A DNA stretch of 64,000 nt from Microbacterium sp. 10M-3C3 (GCF_003931875.1 NZ_CP034245.1:2790001-2854000); one strand, 5' to 3'; positions 1 through 8,038 are shown, counted from the first letter of the stretch. The notes: a model not told the origin generated them from the letters alone. Program-made: numbers and translations.

Positions 1-383
1 GGCGAGAGGGCGTCGGCGTAGTCCAGGCTGTCGATCTTGCTGCCGATGTCCTGCAGCACGCCCTGCTTGATGAGCGAGGGCAGGTTTCCGATGTCGGAGA
101 TGACGATGTCGGGCATCTGACCCGCGCCCGCGGCGGCGCCGAGCTTGGCCGGGAGTTCGGAGCTCGGGACGAGGGTGAGCTGGACCTGCATGTCGTGCGA
201 GGCGTTCCACGCGTCGACGAGCGGCGAGAACAGTCCCTCTCCGATGGCATTCCCACGCGCCCACACGGTCAGCGCGCTGACCTGTTCGGGCTCGGCGTCT
301 CCCGACGTGCCGGCGCAGCCGGTGAGGGCGAGCCCTGCGACCAGCCCCGTCGCCAAGATGGCCTTCTTCATGCGTCCTCGCAT
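1..383 (-). CDS. Extracellular sugar-type solute-binding lipoprotein, N-terminal part (runs off the window edge)
   Basis: About 127 residues are visible and the frame is open to the window edge, so the C-terminus lies outside. It starts MRGRMKKAILATGL and has a lipobox ending LALTGC, so a lipid-anchored protein outside the membrane is expected. The following part (LTVWARGNAIGEGLFSPLVDAW, then a region with QMPDIVISDIGNLPSLIKQG) matches the opening of family 1 solute-binding proteins of ABC sugar importers. The ATG at 383 has an AAAGGA ribosome site 6 bases upstream; a second ATG at 371 is also possible. It lies 45 bp after the DapA-family gene on the same strand, so it is probably the third gene of the GntR operon. 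Permease genes would be expected beyond the edge. The substrate is inferred only from context (a sialic-acid-like sugar). Confidence 0.85.
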   Translation of the reverse strand, partial: MRGRMKKAILATGLVAGLALTGCAGTSGDAEPEQVSALTVWARGNAIGEGLFSPLVDAWNASHDMQVQLTLVPSSELPAKLGAAAGAGQMPDIVISDIGNLPSLIKQGVLQDIGSKIDSLDYADALS

Positions 384-428
384 GGTGTTTCCTTTCTCGG
401 TGATTGCAGGTCGGCCGATAGGCCGTGG

Positions 429-1256
429 TCAGGCGACGCCCGCGGGATGCGCGGGCGTCGTGCGGCGAGCCGGCGTGGAGTTGCCGACCCGCATCCACGG
501 GCGGCCGATCCCTTCGGCGGCGATGAGCTCCTTGATGCGCGGAATGCTTCCGCCGATACGATCGACCGCCGCGGTCAAGGTCGACTGGTCGGCGAAGCGA
601 CCGGCGACGATCGGGGCATACGCGGCGGGGATGGCGCTCGCGGTCCCCGAGACGACGCCGACGCCACCCGCGGCCAGGACGGCCGAGGGCTGCCGATCCT
701 CGCCGGAGAGCACGCGCAGACCCATTTCCGCGAAAGCGGCGACGTGGGCCGTCGATCGCCCCGACACCTTGATCCCGTCCACGATCCCGCGCAGCCGCTC
801 TGCAGCAGGCAGACTCAGCGCGTTCTGGGAGATCTCCGGGAAGTCGTACGCGAACAGCATTCCGGGTGTGACCCGACGGAGCGAGCGGAAGTGCTCGACG
901 ATGGCGTCGTCGTCCACCGGGAAGATCATGGGGGTGATCGCCGCGAGATGGCGCGCTCCGACCGCGACCGCCGACGCCGCGAGGTCGAGTGCGCCCCACG
1001 TCGTGACATCGCCCACGTGCACCACGACGCGATCGGCGCCGAGCTCATCGACGAAGAGCTCCGACAGCTGAGCACGTTCGGCGAAGGTGAGCGCGGGAAA
1101 CTCGGCGTTCGTCCCGCAGACGAAGATGCCGGATACGTGGGGTGAAACCGACTGCGCGAGCTGACGCGCCGCGACGACGTCGATCTCGAGGTCGTCGCCG
1201 AACATCGTCGGGAGGGCGGCGATCACCATCGCACCGGGAACATCGTCGAACCGCAT
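429..1256 (-). CDS. Dihydrodipicolinate synthase/N-acetylneuraminate lyase family protein
   Basis: A 275-residue (beta/alpha)8 Schiff-base aldolase of the DapA/NanA superfamily. Visible family marks: FVCGTNAEF (the GTxxE region) near residue 47, catalytic Tyr in FAYDFPE near 136, Schiff-base Lys in GIKVSG near 161, and LSGEDR near 184. True DapA proteins have GTTGE, so this is more likely a lyase or aldolase for a keto-sugar acid than the lysine enzyme. It sits between its probable GntR repressor and a sugar-binding lipoprotein, and a sialidase-like gene is divergent, so cleavage of a sialic-acid-like product is the best inference. A TTGACA box and CACGAT lie 17 bp apart, and the ATG is 6 bases after the -10, which suggests a leaderless message. 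Confidence 0.85.
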   Translation of the reverse strand: MRFDDVPGAMVIAALPTMFGDDLEIDVVAARQLAQSVSPHVSGIFVCGTNAEFPALTFAERAQLSELFVDELGADRVVVHVGDVTTWGALDLAASAVAVGARHLAAITPMIFPVDDDAIVEHFRSLRRVTPGMLFAYDFPEISQNALSLPAAERLRGIVDGIKVSGRSTAHVAAFAEMGLRVLSGEDRQPSAVLAAGGVGVVSGTASAIPAAYAPIVAGRFADQSTLTAAVDRIGGSIPRIKELIAAEGIGRPWMRVGNSTPARRTTPAHPAGVA

Positions 1257-1262
1257 GCCCCC

Positions 1263-1291
1263 ATCGTGAACTGTTAACAGTTAATTGTCAA
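1263..1291 (-). promoter_or_regulatory. Promoter with GntR operator in the -35/-10 spacer, for the DapA-family gene
   Basis: On the minus strand, TTGACA (1291-1286) and CACGAT (1268-1263) are separated by exactly 17 bp. A perfect 14-bp palindrome, AACTGTTAACAGTT, fills 1269-1282 of that spacer. A near copy lies before the sialidase-like gene. A repressor on this site would block RNA polymerase directly. The palindrome also overlaps the stop codon of the gntR gene upstream. The ATG at 1256 is where transcription would be expected to begin. Confidence 0.6.
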
Positions 1292-1937
1292 CGCTTACTT
1301 GACCCAACATGCGGTCCCGTGAACCGCGAAGGTGCTCCTCGAGGTGGACGAGGACGTCATCGAGTCGTCCCGCGCGCACGTCCCCGAGCATGACTTCGTG
1401 GGACCGCGCGGACGGATGCAGGTCTGCATCCCGTGCCGTCGTGAGCTGGATCATGACGCGGAAGGTCGGCTGATACAGCTCCCACACCGCGCGCAGCCGA
1501 TCACTGCCGCTGGCGCGATAGAACAGATCGTGGAATTGCAGATCGGCTTCGGCGTACTCCCCCCACGATCCCGCATCCGCGGCACGGATCATCTCCGCGA
1601 CGAGCCGCTCGGCTTCCTGCCAGTCGGTCGCCGCTCCCCGCTCGGCGGCCAGTGTCATCGCGAGCGGCTCGATCGCCATGCGCAACGCGTACAACTCGGC
1701 CACCTCTTCGGGCCCGACATGTCGCACGTACGCCTTTCCGCGGCGCAATCGCACGAGTTGCTCAGCTGCGAGCTGTCGGATCGCGTCGCGCACCGGTCCG
1801 CGACTGACGTCATACTCCTCGGCGAGCGACTCCTCCACCAGCCTGGAGCCGTCGGGCAACTCGCCCCGCACGATCCGCGCCCGCAGATCATCGGCCACTC
1901 GATCCCCGAGCGACCCCGGATTCCGCACCTCCGGCAC
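1281..1937 (-). CDS. GntR family transcriptional regulator, FadR/FCD subfamily
   Basis: A 218-residue regulator. The N-terminal winged helix covers about residues 8-75 (VADDLRARIVRGELPDGSRL, then SRGPVRDAIRQLAAEQLV). The C-terminal FCD ligand domain follows, with the expected ELYALRMAIEPLA and DLQFHDLFYRASG helices carrying Asp/His metal or acid-binding residues. It starts at a GTG preceded by GGGAGGT, the better-placed Shine-Dalgarno. It is the first gene of an operon with the DapA-family lyase and the binding lipoprotein, and is divergent from the sialidase-like gene. Matching palindromes (AACTGTTAACAGTT type) lie on both sides of it, so it most likely represses both directions and its own gene, and is released by a sugar-acid ligand. 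The ligand is inferred. Confidence 0.9.
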   Translation of the reverse strand: MPEVRNPGSLGDRVADDLRARIVRGELPDGSRLVEESLAEEYDVSRGPVRDAIRQLAAEQLVRLRRGKAYVRHVGPEEVAELYALRMAIEPLAMTLAAERGAATDWQEAERLVAEMIRAADAGSWGEYAEADLQFHDLFYRASGSDRLRAVWELYQPTFRVMIQLTTARDADLHPSARSHEVMLGDVRAGRLDDVLVHLEEHLRGSRDRMLGQVSVDN

Positions 1938-1964
1938 ACGACCTCCCGCGTCTCTGGATTCTGC

Positions 1965-1983
1965 TAACTGTTAACGGTTAAAT
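1965..1983 (+). promoter_or_regulatory. Second GntR operator and likely promoter of the sialidase-like gene
   Basis: TAACTGTTAACGGTTA at 1965-1980 is a 16-bp palindrome with one mismatched pair. It shares its core TAACTGTTAAC with the operator at 1269-1282. It overlaps a -10-like TTAAAT (1978-1983) that ends five bases before the ATG at 1989. It also lies just upstream of gntR on the other strand, so one bound dimer could control both directions. Confidence 0.6.
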
Positions 1984-1988
1984 CGAGT

Positions 1989-3014
1989 ATGGCCCATCGC
2001 CTCTCGATCGCAGCGGATCGGCGCATCCTGCGCGATTCCGTCTCCCCCCACTCTGGCGTCCACGCGTCGTCGGTCTCAACGTCGGCGCGCGGGGAGGTGG
2101 CGGTCGCGTGGTTCAGTGGCCGGAGCGAGGGCGCAGCGGGCACGAAGATCCTCGTCGCACACGGACACGACGACGCTGGGTTCTCCGTCGAGGAGGTGAG
2201 CGGCCCCGGATCCGTGGCTCAGTGGAATCCCGTGGTGTTCTGGGAGGGGGACGATCTGCAGGTCTTCTCGCAGGTGGGCGAATCGCCGTCGACATGGCGC
2301 ACGGTGCGCTCGCGGCGCACGCCCGACGGGTGGTCGCACGAGCCGTGCGTCGGGCCGGATGGCTCGTCTCGCGGCCCGGTGCGCAATCACGTGGTCGCAT
2401 GCGGCGGCATCCTGTTCGCCGGCGCGTCGGTCGAAGACCGCCGCCCCTGGGCGAGCGCAGTCGACTCGCTCGCCCCGGATGCGACGTTCTGGCAGCGATC
2501 GTGGATTCCGGGCGCGGACGACGTCGACCTCATCCAGCCTGCTCTTGCAGTGATCGACGGCGTCCTCGTCGCGCTGCTGCGCAGTAGCGGCGGACGCGGC
2601 TATCTGTCGCGCCGACGCGCCGACGGAACGTGGTCCGCGGCCGTACCGACCGATCTCCCCAACAACAACAGCGGCCTCGACGTCGCAACGACGCCCGCAG
2701 GTGCTCTCCTCGCCGTCGGCAACGCCTCCACCATCGACTGGGGTCCGCGATGCCCGCTGCTGCTCTTCCACTCGCGGGATGCGCTCACGTGGAGGCCGGT
2801 GGCGATCATCGACGACGGACGATGGGCGCCCGGTGACGATCACCTCCCCCCGCCGCATCCGGGCGAGCGGTTCGACGGATCACTGGACGGACGCGGCGAG
2901 TACTCCTACCCGTCGATCGACGTGTCCGGAGACCGCGTGCTCGTGTCGTACACCTGGCAGCGGCGCGCGATCGCCCTGGCGCACCTGAGCCTCACCGCGA
3001 TCGGCGTCGCCTGA
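1989..3014 (+). CDS. BNR-repeat sialidase family (exo-alpha-sialidase-like) protein
   Basis: A 341-residue protein with the beta-propeller pattern of the BNR_2 sialidase family. Visible marks: AVAWFSGRSEG near the start, QWNPVVFW, SRGPVRNHVV, LPNNNSGLDV, a degenerate Asp box in FHSRDALTW near residue 255, and GEYSYPSIDV near 300, the most typical family signature. There is no signal peptide, so it is predicted to be cytoplasmic and may act on imported glycans, unlike classical secreted sialidases. It is divergent from the GntR/lyase/binding-protein operon and shares its operator. The ATG chosen sits five bases after a -10-like box. Family members act on several glycans, so sialic acid is inferred, not shown. 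Confidence 0.8.
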   Translation: MAHRLSIAADRRILRDSVSPHSGVHASSVSTSARGEVAVAWFSGRSEGAAGTKILVAHGHDDAGFSVEEVSGPGSVAQWNPVVFWEGDDLQVFSQVGESPSTWRTVRSRRTPDGWSHEPCVGPDGSSRGPVRNHVVACGGILFAGASVEDRRPWASAVDSLAPDATFWQRSWIPGADDVDLIQPALAVIDGVLVALLRSSGGRGYLSRRRADGTWSAAVPTDLPNNNSGLDVATTPAGALLAVGNASTIDWGPRCPLLLFHSRDALTWRPVAIIDDGRWAPGDDHLPPPHPGERFDGSLDGRGEYSYPSIDVSGDRVLVSYTWQRRAIALAHLSLTAIGVA

Positions 3015-3028
3015 TGCTCTACTTCCGG

Positions 3029-3102
3029 TAGCAGGAGCGGGGCTTGAACCCGCGACCTCACGATTATGAGTCGTGCGCTCTCACCAACTGAGCTACCCTG
3101 CC
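3029..3102 (-). tRNA. tRNA-Met (anticodon CAT)
   Basis: Read on the minus strand, the sequence folds as a complete cloverleaf. A 7-bp acceptor GGCAGGG pairs with TCCTGCT, with G-T pairs at its first and last positions. The D arm is TAGCTCAGTTGGTGAGAGC, the anticodon loop is CTCATAA and the T arm is GCGGG-TTCAAGC-CCCGC. The 3' CCA is not encoded. The acceptor does not look like an initiator, so elongator Met is likely; tRNA-Ile2 with a modified CAT anticodon cannot be excluded. Confidence 0.93.
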
Positions 3103-3137
3103 GCGATGCATCCGCACGGCGAGATGCGGATGCTTCG

Positions 3138-3209
3138 AGCCCCGAGTCAGGATTGAACTGACGACCCCTTCCTTACCATGGAAGTGCTCTGCCACTGAGC
3201 TATCGGGGC
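3138..3209 (-). tRNA. tRNA-Thr (anticodon GGT)
   Basis: A 72-base cloverleaf. The acceptor GCCCCGA pairs perfectly with TCGGGGC, the anticodon stem is CTTCC/GGAAG with loop ATGGTAA, and the T loop is TTCAATC. CCA is not encoded. It lies 35 bp upstream of tRNA-Met on the same strand, so the two are likely co-transcribed. Confidence 0.95.
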
Positions 3210-3275
3210 GTGCCCGGACGCGTCCGGACAACTCAACGAGGATACCAGAGCGCCGGCCCCCGCTTCACACGTGCG

Positions 3276-4496
3276 TCAACCGCCGGCGTGCTCCCGCAGC
3301 CACGGCAGCGGGTCGATCGGGGTCGTGCCGTTCATGAGGATCTCGAAGTGCGTGTGCGCACCGAACGAGCGGCCCGTGTTGCCGGTGCGGCCGATGAACG
3401 TGCCGACCGTGACCTTCTGACCGACCTTCACCTGGAGCGACCCGTACTGCATGTGTGCGTAGCGGCTCGAGACCAGCTGGCCGTCGATCTCGTGATCGAT
3501 GACGACGGTCACGCCGTAGGCGCCGCCCGACTCGGTGGCGATGCGGACGGTGCCGTCGGCGATCGCCTGGACGGGAGACCCGGCACCCGGCACAAGGTCG
3601 AGCCCCTCGTGCATGCGCCCCGAGCGCATGCCGAAGCCGTAGGTGATCGGCACACCGACCGCGAAGGGCCACTGGATCGGCGCATTCGGATCGTTCGTGA
3701 AGAAGTTGGAGAAGTTCGAGATGCCCGACTCGGCCGCGACCTGCGCGAGGGAGGCCGTTTTGTAGTCCTCGCTCCGCTCGATTGCCTGATTCTGCACCTG
3801 CGCGGGAGCCACGTACGCCTGGATGTCGCCCTCGCCCGACTCGACGTCACCAGCCGGCGCGAGCGCACTGACCGCGGCGGTGCCGTTCCCCTGCAGCGCG
3901 GCGACCGCCTCGGGAGGAGTGGTCATGCCGACCGTGAGCAGCCCCACGACGCCGACGACGCCGATCGAGAACGATGCGGTGGCCACGCGCCGGAACGATG
4001 CACCACGGCGGCGCGGCTCGGCGGCCTCGGTCTCCTCCTGCTCCGCAATCGCGGCAGCGGCGACCTGCACCGGCGTCTCGCCCGTGAAGGAGAAGAGGCG
4101 GGCGGCGGCCTCGAAGGGGTCGAGGGCGTCGTCCGCCTCTGCGGGACGGGAGTCGTCGGATGCGACGCGGTGCACATCGCTCGCGAGGGCAGCCGGGTCG
4201 AGATCGGGAAGCGCGTCGATCGAGACGACGCCGTCGAGGGCCACGGGCGACGAGGTCTCGGGCGCGGCGGTCGACGTCGATTCGGCACGGGAAGTACGGG
4301 CGCGACGGCGGGTGAGGGGAGCCTCGACGGATGCGGCCGCCTCGCGCTGCGCACGTCGGCGGAGCTCGGCGCGCGTGAGGGCGGGGGCGGCGGGCTGAGC
4401 CGCCGGGGCGGATGCCGAGGAGTCGCCGCTGACCGCAGGGAGGGTCCGGCTGGAGCGCCGCAAGAGGGCGGGCTCAGCCTGGCGGGAGTCGGTCAA
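3276..4496 (-). CDS. M23 family peptidoglycan metallopeptidase, membrane anchored
   Basis: A 406-residue cell-wall hydrolase. The first 165 residues are low-complexity and charged (cytoplasmic). One membrane helix follows near 175-195 (SIGVVGVVGLLTVG). The rest is extracellular and ends in a lysostaphin-type M23 domain (about 275-395). Zn ligands are visible: MHEGLD near 295 and GAHTHFE near 380. It should cut peptide cross-links in peptidoglycan during growth. The start is a TTG at 4496 with only a weak GGAAG upstream; no better in-frame start was seen. The 145-bp leader holds a candidate MtrA box and a small hairpin, so control by the MtrAB system is plausible. Confidence 0.9.
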   Translation of the reverse strand: MTDSRQAEPALLRRSSRTLPAVSGDSSASAPAAQPAAPALTRAELRRRAQREAAASVEAPLTRRRARTSRAESTSTAAPETSSPVALDGVVSIDALPDLDPAALASDVHRVASDDSRPAEADDALDPFEAAARLFSFTGETPVQVAAAAIAEQEETEAAEPRRRGASFRRVATASFSIGVVGVVGLLTVGMTTPPEAVAALQGNGTAAVSALAPAGDVESGEGDIQAYVAPAQVQNQAIERSEDYKTASLAQVAAESGISNFSNFFTNDPNAPIQWPFAVGVPITYGFGMRSGRMHEGLDLVPGAGSPVQAIADGTVRIATESGGAYGVTVVIDHEIDGQLVSSRYAHMQYGSLQVKVGQKVTVGTFIGRTGNTGRSFGAHTHFEILMNGTTPIDPLPWLREHAGG

Positions 4497-4581
4497 GACG
4501 CAGGGAACTTCCGGGTCGTGTCGTAAGAGAACGACAGGGCTTCAACACGGTCACAGCACTTCCGCCGTTCGGGCGGCGAAA

Positions 4582-4598
4582 GTAACGATCGGATAACC
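4582..4598. promoter_or_regulatory. Candidate MtrA-type direct repeat upstream of the M23 peptidase
   Basis: GTAACG, five bases, ATAACC: two hexamers in direct orientation, close to the GTAACC-N5-GTAACC box described for the actinobacterial response regulator MtrA, which controls cell-wall peptidases. A further CTAACC follows at 4602. It lies about 86-102 bp before the peptidase start and is read on the opposite strand. The next 30 bp hold a hairpin (CGCCG and CGGCG arms, 4563-4578). The assignment rests only on motif likeness and context. Confidence 0.4.
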
Positions 4599-4641
4599 AC
4601 ACTAACCGACGTCCCCTGGGAATGCCATTCGAGGCCTCGGG

Positions 4642-5436
4642 TCAGAAGTCGAGGACCTCGACGAGGCGGTCGTAGATGCCGGGCGACGCGGCGATCGTCA
4701 TGGCCTTGCCCGGGCGGTCGCCCGGCGCACCGGACACGATCCCGCCCGCCTCGGCCACGAGGAGCGCGCCGGCCGCGTGGTCCCACGGGTTCAGCCCCCG
4801 CTCGTAGTACGCATCGTGGCGACCGGCCGCGACCGCCGCGAGGTCGAGCGATGCGGCCCCCGCTCGCCGGATGTCGCGCGCGATAGGCATCACCCGCGCG
4901 AGCTGGTCGAGCGCCGCGGCGTGGGTCGCGGGGTCATAGCCGAACCCGGTCGCGATGAGGCCGCCCGCCGGCCCGACCTCCGCGTTGGTCCGGATGCGGC
5001 GTTCCCCGAGCCACGCGCCGCCCTCGCGGCTGGCCGCGAAGACATCGCCGGTCGCCGGGCAGTACACGACGCCGGCGAGCGCCTCCCACTCGGCCGGGTC
5101 GGCCGAGCCCGCGACGGCGGCGATGCTGACGGCCCATTCGGGGAGCCCGTAGGCGTAGTTGACGGTGCCGTCGATGGGGTCGACCACCCACGTGATGTCG
5201 GCCTCACGTCCGTCCGCTCCCGACTCCTCGCCGAGGAACGCGTCGCCGGGCCGCGCGGCGTCCAGGCGCGCGCGGATAAGCGCCTCGACCTCGCGGTCGG
5301 CCTCCGTCACGATGTCGGCGAGGGCCGACTTCGTCGCGGCGACGGTCACGCCCTCCTCGCGACGGCGCCGCGCCAGCTCCCCCGCCTCGAGGGCGATGTC
5401 GCGGGCGAGGGCGAGCAGCTCATCGGGCGAAGTCAT
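4642..5436 (-). CDS. Inositol monophosphatase family protein
   Basis: A 264-residue Mg-dependent sugar-phosphate phosphatase of the IMPase fold. Metal-site motifs are intact: GEESG near residue 68, DPIDGTVNYAYGLPEWAVSI near 86 and NPWDHAAGALLV near 216. The GAASLDLAAVAAGRHDAYYE segment is typical of SuhB-like enzymes. Possible substrates are inositol-1-phosphate or histidinol phosphate; sequence alone does not decide. A -10 TAGCGT (5448-5443, minus strand) stands 6 bases before the ATG, so the message is probably leaderless. It is divergent from the FAD oxidoreductase with only 39 bp between. Confidence 0.9.
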   Translation of the reverse strand: MTSPDELLALARDIALEAGELARRRREEGVTVAATKSALADIVTEADREVEALIRARLDAARPGDAFLGEESGADGREADITWVVDPIDGTVNYAYGLPEWAVSIAAVAGSADPAEWEALAGVVYCPATGDVFAASREGGAWLGERRIRTNAEVGPAGGLIATGFGYDPATHAAALDQLARVMPIARDIRRAGAASLDLAAVAAGRHDAYYERGLNPWDHAAGALLVAEAGGIVSGAPGDRPGKAMTIAASPGIYDRLVEVLDF

Positions 5437-5442
5437 GCCTCC

Positions 5443-5469
5443 ACGCTACCCGCGGGCCGCCGATAGCGT
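5443..5469. promoter_or_regulatory. Back-to-back -10 elements of two divergent leaderless genes
   Basis: TAGCGT occurs on both strands (minus strand 5448-5443; plus strand 5464-5469). Each is followed by exactly six bases (GGAGGC and GGGGGC) and then ATG. Only 15 bp separate the two hexamers, so the -35 zone of each promoter must overlap the other's -10. The two genes are probably not transcribed at the same instant from one template. Confidence 0.6.
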
Positions 5470-5475
5470 GGGGGC

Positions 5476-7062
5476 ATGACCGCCAGCTCCCCGGGCCACA
5501 CGCACGACGTCGTCATCGTGGGCGGCGGGCACAACGCTCTCGTCGCGGCGGCATACCTCGCCCGCGCCGGCGCGAAGGTCGTCGTCTTCGAACGGCTCGA
5601 TCACGTGGGCGGCGCGGCGGTGTCGGAGCGGCCGTGGCGCGGCATCGACGCACGTCTGTCGCGCTACTCGTACCTCGTGAGCCTGCTGCCGCGTGCGATC
5701 ATGCGCGACCTCGGCGTGCACGTGGACCTGCGCCGTCGCCGCTTCTCGTCCTACACGCCAGACCCGGCCGACCCGTCGCGCGGGCTGCTCGTCGACACGG
5801 CGGATGCGGCGGCCACCGCGGCATCCTTCGAGCGCACCCTCGGCGACCCCGCCGAGGCTGAGCGGTTCGCCGCTTTCGGCCGGCGCCTCGGCCCGCTCGC
5901 GGCGGCCGTGTTCCCGTCCATGACGGAGCCGCTCGCGACGGCGTCGGAGATGCGCGCGCGGGTCGGCGACGACGCTCTGTGGAGCGACGTGGTCGAGCGA
6001 CCGCTCGGGTCGATGCTGCGTGCGTCGCTCCAGTCGGATCTCGCACGTGGTGTCGCCCTGACCGATGGCCTCATCGGCACGTTCGCCGCCTCCGACGAGC
6101 CGTCGCTGCGCCAGAACCGGTGCTTCCTGTACCACGTGATCGGCGGCGGCACCGGCGACTGGGACGTGCCCGTGGGCGGCATGGGCCGGGTGAGCGCGGA
6201 GCTCGAGCGCGCCGCGCGGGAAGCCGGCGCCGAGATCCGCCTGGACTCCCTCGTGACCTCCGTGACGCCGGACGGCGAGGTGCACGTGTACTCGCGCATC
6301 GGGGAGAAGGTGCGCGGGCGGCTCGTACTCAGCGGCGTCGGCGACGACGTGCTCTCGCACCTCCTGCGCGAGGGCGGCACCGCCTCGCCCGAGGAGCCGT
6401 CCGCCGAAGGCGCACAGGTGAAGGTGAACATGCTCCTGCGCCGACTCCCCCGGCTGCACGACACGGCGGTGCGCCCCGAGCACGCGTTCGCGGGCACCTT
6501 CCACGTGAACGAGACGATGACCCAGCTGGATGCGGCGCACGCCAGCGCGACGGCGGGCTCCGTGCCCGACCCGCTGCCGGCGGAGATCTACTGCCACTCG
6601 CTCACCGACCCGTCGATCCTCGGCGAGGACCTGCGGGCGGCGGGAGCGCAGACGCTGACCCTCTTCGGGCTGCAGGTGCCGCACCGGCTCGTCGCCGGAC
6701 GGGACCGCGTCGCGGCGCGCGGCGAGCTGCTGGCCGCCGCGCAGCGCAGCCTCGACAGCGTGCTCGCCGAGCCGATCGCCGAGGTCGTGTGGGAGGCGCC
6801 CGACGGCAGCCCGTGCATCGAGGCGCGCACGACCGCCGATCTCGAGGACTCCCTCGGCATGGCCGCGGGCGACATCTTCCACGGCCCGCTGTCGTGGCCG
6901 TGGCTCGACGAGCCCGCCACGACGCCGGCGGAGCGCTGGGGCGTCGCGACGGAGCATCCGCGGATCCTCGTGTGCGGATCCAGCGCGCGCCGAGGCGGCG
7001 CCGTCAGCGGCATCGGCGGGCACAACGCCGCGCACGCCGCGATGGAGCTCCTCGGGCTCTGA
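5476..7062 (+). CDS. NAD(P)/FAD-dependent oxidoreductase (phytoene-dehydrogenase-like, COG1233)
   Basis: A 528-residue flavoprotein. The Rossmann dinucleotide motif is at the N-terminus (VVIVGGGHNALVAAAYLARA, with FERLDHVGGAA completing the FAD site by residue 55). A C-terminal FAD segment CGSSARRGGAVSGIGGHNAA is near residue 505. The family includes phytoene desaturases and PYROXD2-like proteins. No crtB or crtE neighbour is present, so carotenoid desaturation is not supported here and the substrate is unknown. The start ATG lies 6 bases after a TAGCGT -10, matching leaderless expression. Confidence 0.88.
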   Translation: MTASSPGHTHDVVIVGGGHNALVAAAYLARAGAKVVVFERLDHVGGAAVSERPWRGIDARLSRYSYLVSLLPRAIMRDLGVHVDLRRRRFSSYTPDPADPSRGLLVDTADAAATAASFERTLGDPAEAERFAAFGRRLGPLAAAVFPSMTEPLATASEMRARVGDDALWSDVVERPLGSMLRASLQSDLARGVALTDGLIGTFAASDEPSLRQNRCFLYHVIGGGTGDWDVPVGGMGRVSAELERAAREAGAEIRLDSLVTSVTPDGEVHVYSRIGEKVRGRLVLSGVGDDVLSHLLREGGTASPEEPSAEGAQVKVNMLLRRLPRLHDTAVRPEHAFAGTFHVNETMTQLDAAHASATAGSVPDPLPAEIYCHSLTDPSILGEDLRAAGAQTLTLFGLQVPHRLVAGRDRVAARGELLAAAQRSLDSVLAEPIAEVVWEAPDGSPCIEARTTADLEDSLGMAAGDIFHGPLSWPWLDEPATTPAERWGVATEHPRILVCGSSARRGGAVSGIGGHNAAHAAMELLGL

Positions 7063-7081
7063 GGCCGCTCGGGGACACCCC

Positions 7082-8038
7082 TTACTGAGGCGGCGTCGGC
7101 GGCAGCGGCGGGGCCGGCGGATACGCCGTCGGCGGGCTCTGCGGCGGAGCCTGCGTCTGCGGCTGGCGCGGCTGCTGCGGGGGCGCCGGCGGCGCGGCGG
7201 GCGGGACCGGTACGACGGGCAGGGCGGGAGCGACCGACTGAGGCGCAGCAGGCGGGGCGGCTTGGTGCGGCTGCTGCGGGTAGGTGGGATAGCCCGTGTA
7301 GTACGCGTTCCAGTCCGGCGAGCCGTCCGGCATGACCGGCAGCGGCGTGACGCCGTCGACGAACGTGGGCCACGCGACCGGGGCGGCGGCCTTCGGCGCC
7401 TTGGGGGCGAACAGCGCGTTGATGAGCGGGATGAGGGCGGTGCCGACGGCGGCGAGGATCGTGATCGCCACGACGATGCGCCAGTACAGGTCGCCGAAGT
7501 CGATGAACTCGGAGAACGTCAGCGCGATGACGAGCATGAGGGCCAGGATCGCGACGAGCGCGACGGTCGCGATGTAGATGCCACGCGTGAACCCGGTCGC
7601 GTACCGCGCGAACGCCTTGGTGTACAGCCGCACGTGCAGGACGCCGGCCTGGAGGATCAGCACGATGAGGAGGAACGACACGAAGCGTCCGAAGCCGGAG
7701 CCGTAGTACGACTCCGGCATCCAGATGAGGAACGCGCCGAGCAGGAGCGTGACGACCCACACGACCATGCTCGTGAGCGCGAACCACGCCGGCCGGCGCG
7801 GCGCCAGCTGCGCGTCGAGGATCGCGACGCCCGCGAACCCCGCCAGGAGCAGGATCGTCAGGAAGGCCCGGCCGATGAGGCCGTTGTCGGGTCCGACGAG
7901 CACCCACACGACGCACACGAGCGCCGCGGCGATGAGCGCGCCGATCGCGACCCACAGCGCGACGCGCAGCAGCGCGCGGCTCCGGTCGGTGGACAGCGCG
8001 GCGTCAGGCGCCGGCGGGGCGTTCGGGGGCACGGTCAT
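7082..8038 (-). CDS. Multi-pass membrane protein with proline-rich C-terminal tail
   Basis: About 318 residues. Six or seven hydrophobic helices cover roughly residues 30-235 (for example VALWVAIGALIAAALVCVVW and FVSFLLIVLILQAGVLHV). The last 90 residues are a Pro/Gln/Ala-rich tail with YPTYPQQPH and repeated PP clusters, presumably cytoplasmic and unstructured. I do not recognise the family. The start was set at the ATG at 8038 because AGAGGA lies correctly before it; an upstream GTG-type start would add 12 residues. It is downstream of putA on the same strand but separated from it by a strong hairpin, so it is probably transcribed separately. Confidence 0.75.
   Translation of the reverse strand: MTVPPNAPPAPDAALSTDRSRALLRVALWVAIGALIAAALVCVVWVLVGPDNGLIGRAFLTILLLAGFAGVAILDAQLAPRRPAWFALTSMVVWVVTLLLGAFLIWMPESYYGSGFGRFVSFLLIVLILQAGVLHVRLYTKAFARYATGFTRGIYIATVALVAILALMLVIALTFSEFIDFGDLYWRIVVAITILAAVGTALIPLINALFAPKAPKAAAPVAWPTFVDGVTPLPVMPDGSPDWNAYYTGYPTYPQQPHQAAPPAAPQSVAPALPVVPVPPAAPPAPPQQPRQPQTQAPPQSPPTAYPPAPPLPPTPPQ

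Noticed and set aside
3210..4526. 438-residue plus-strand frame opposite the M23 peptidase
   Set aside because: No motif; the minus strand has intact zinc ligands and a membrane helix.
4497..4641. Cyclic di-AMP (ydaO-type) riboswitch before the M23 peptidase
   Set aside because: Such riboswitches do occur before actinobacterial cell-wall hydrolases, but I could not place the conserved core here with confidence.
5446..7035. 529-residue minus-strand frame opposite the FAD oxidoreductase
   Set aside because: The plus strand has intact FAD motifs; the minus frame is Arg-rich without any domain.
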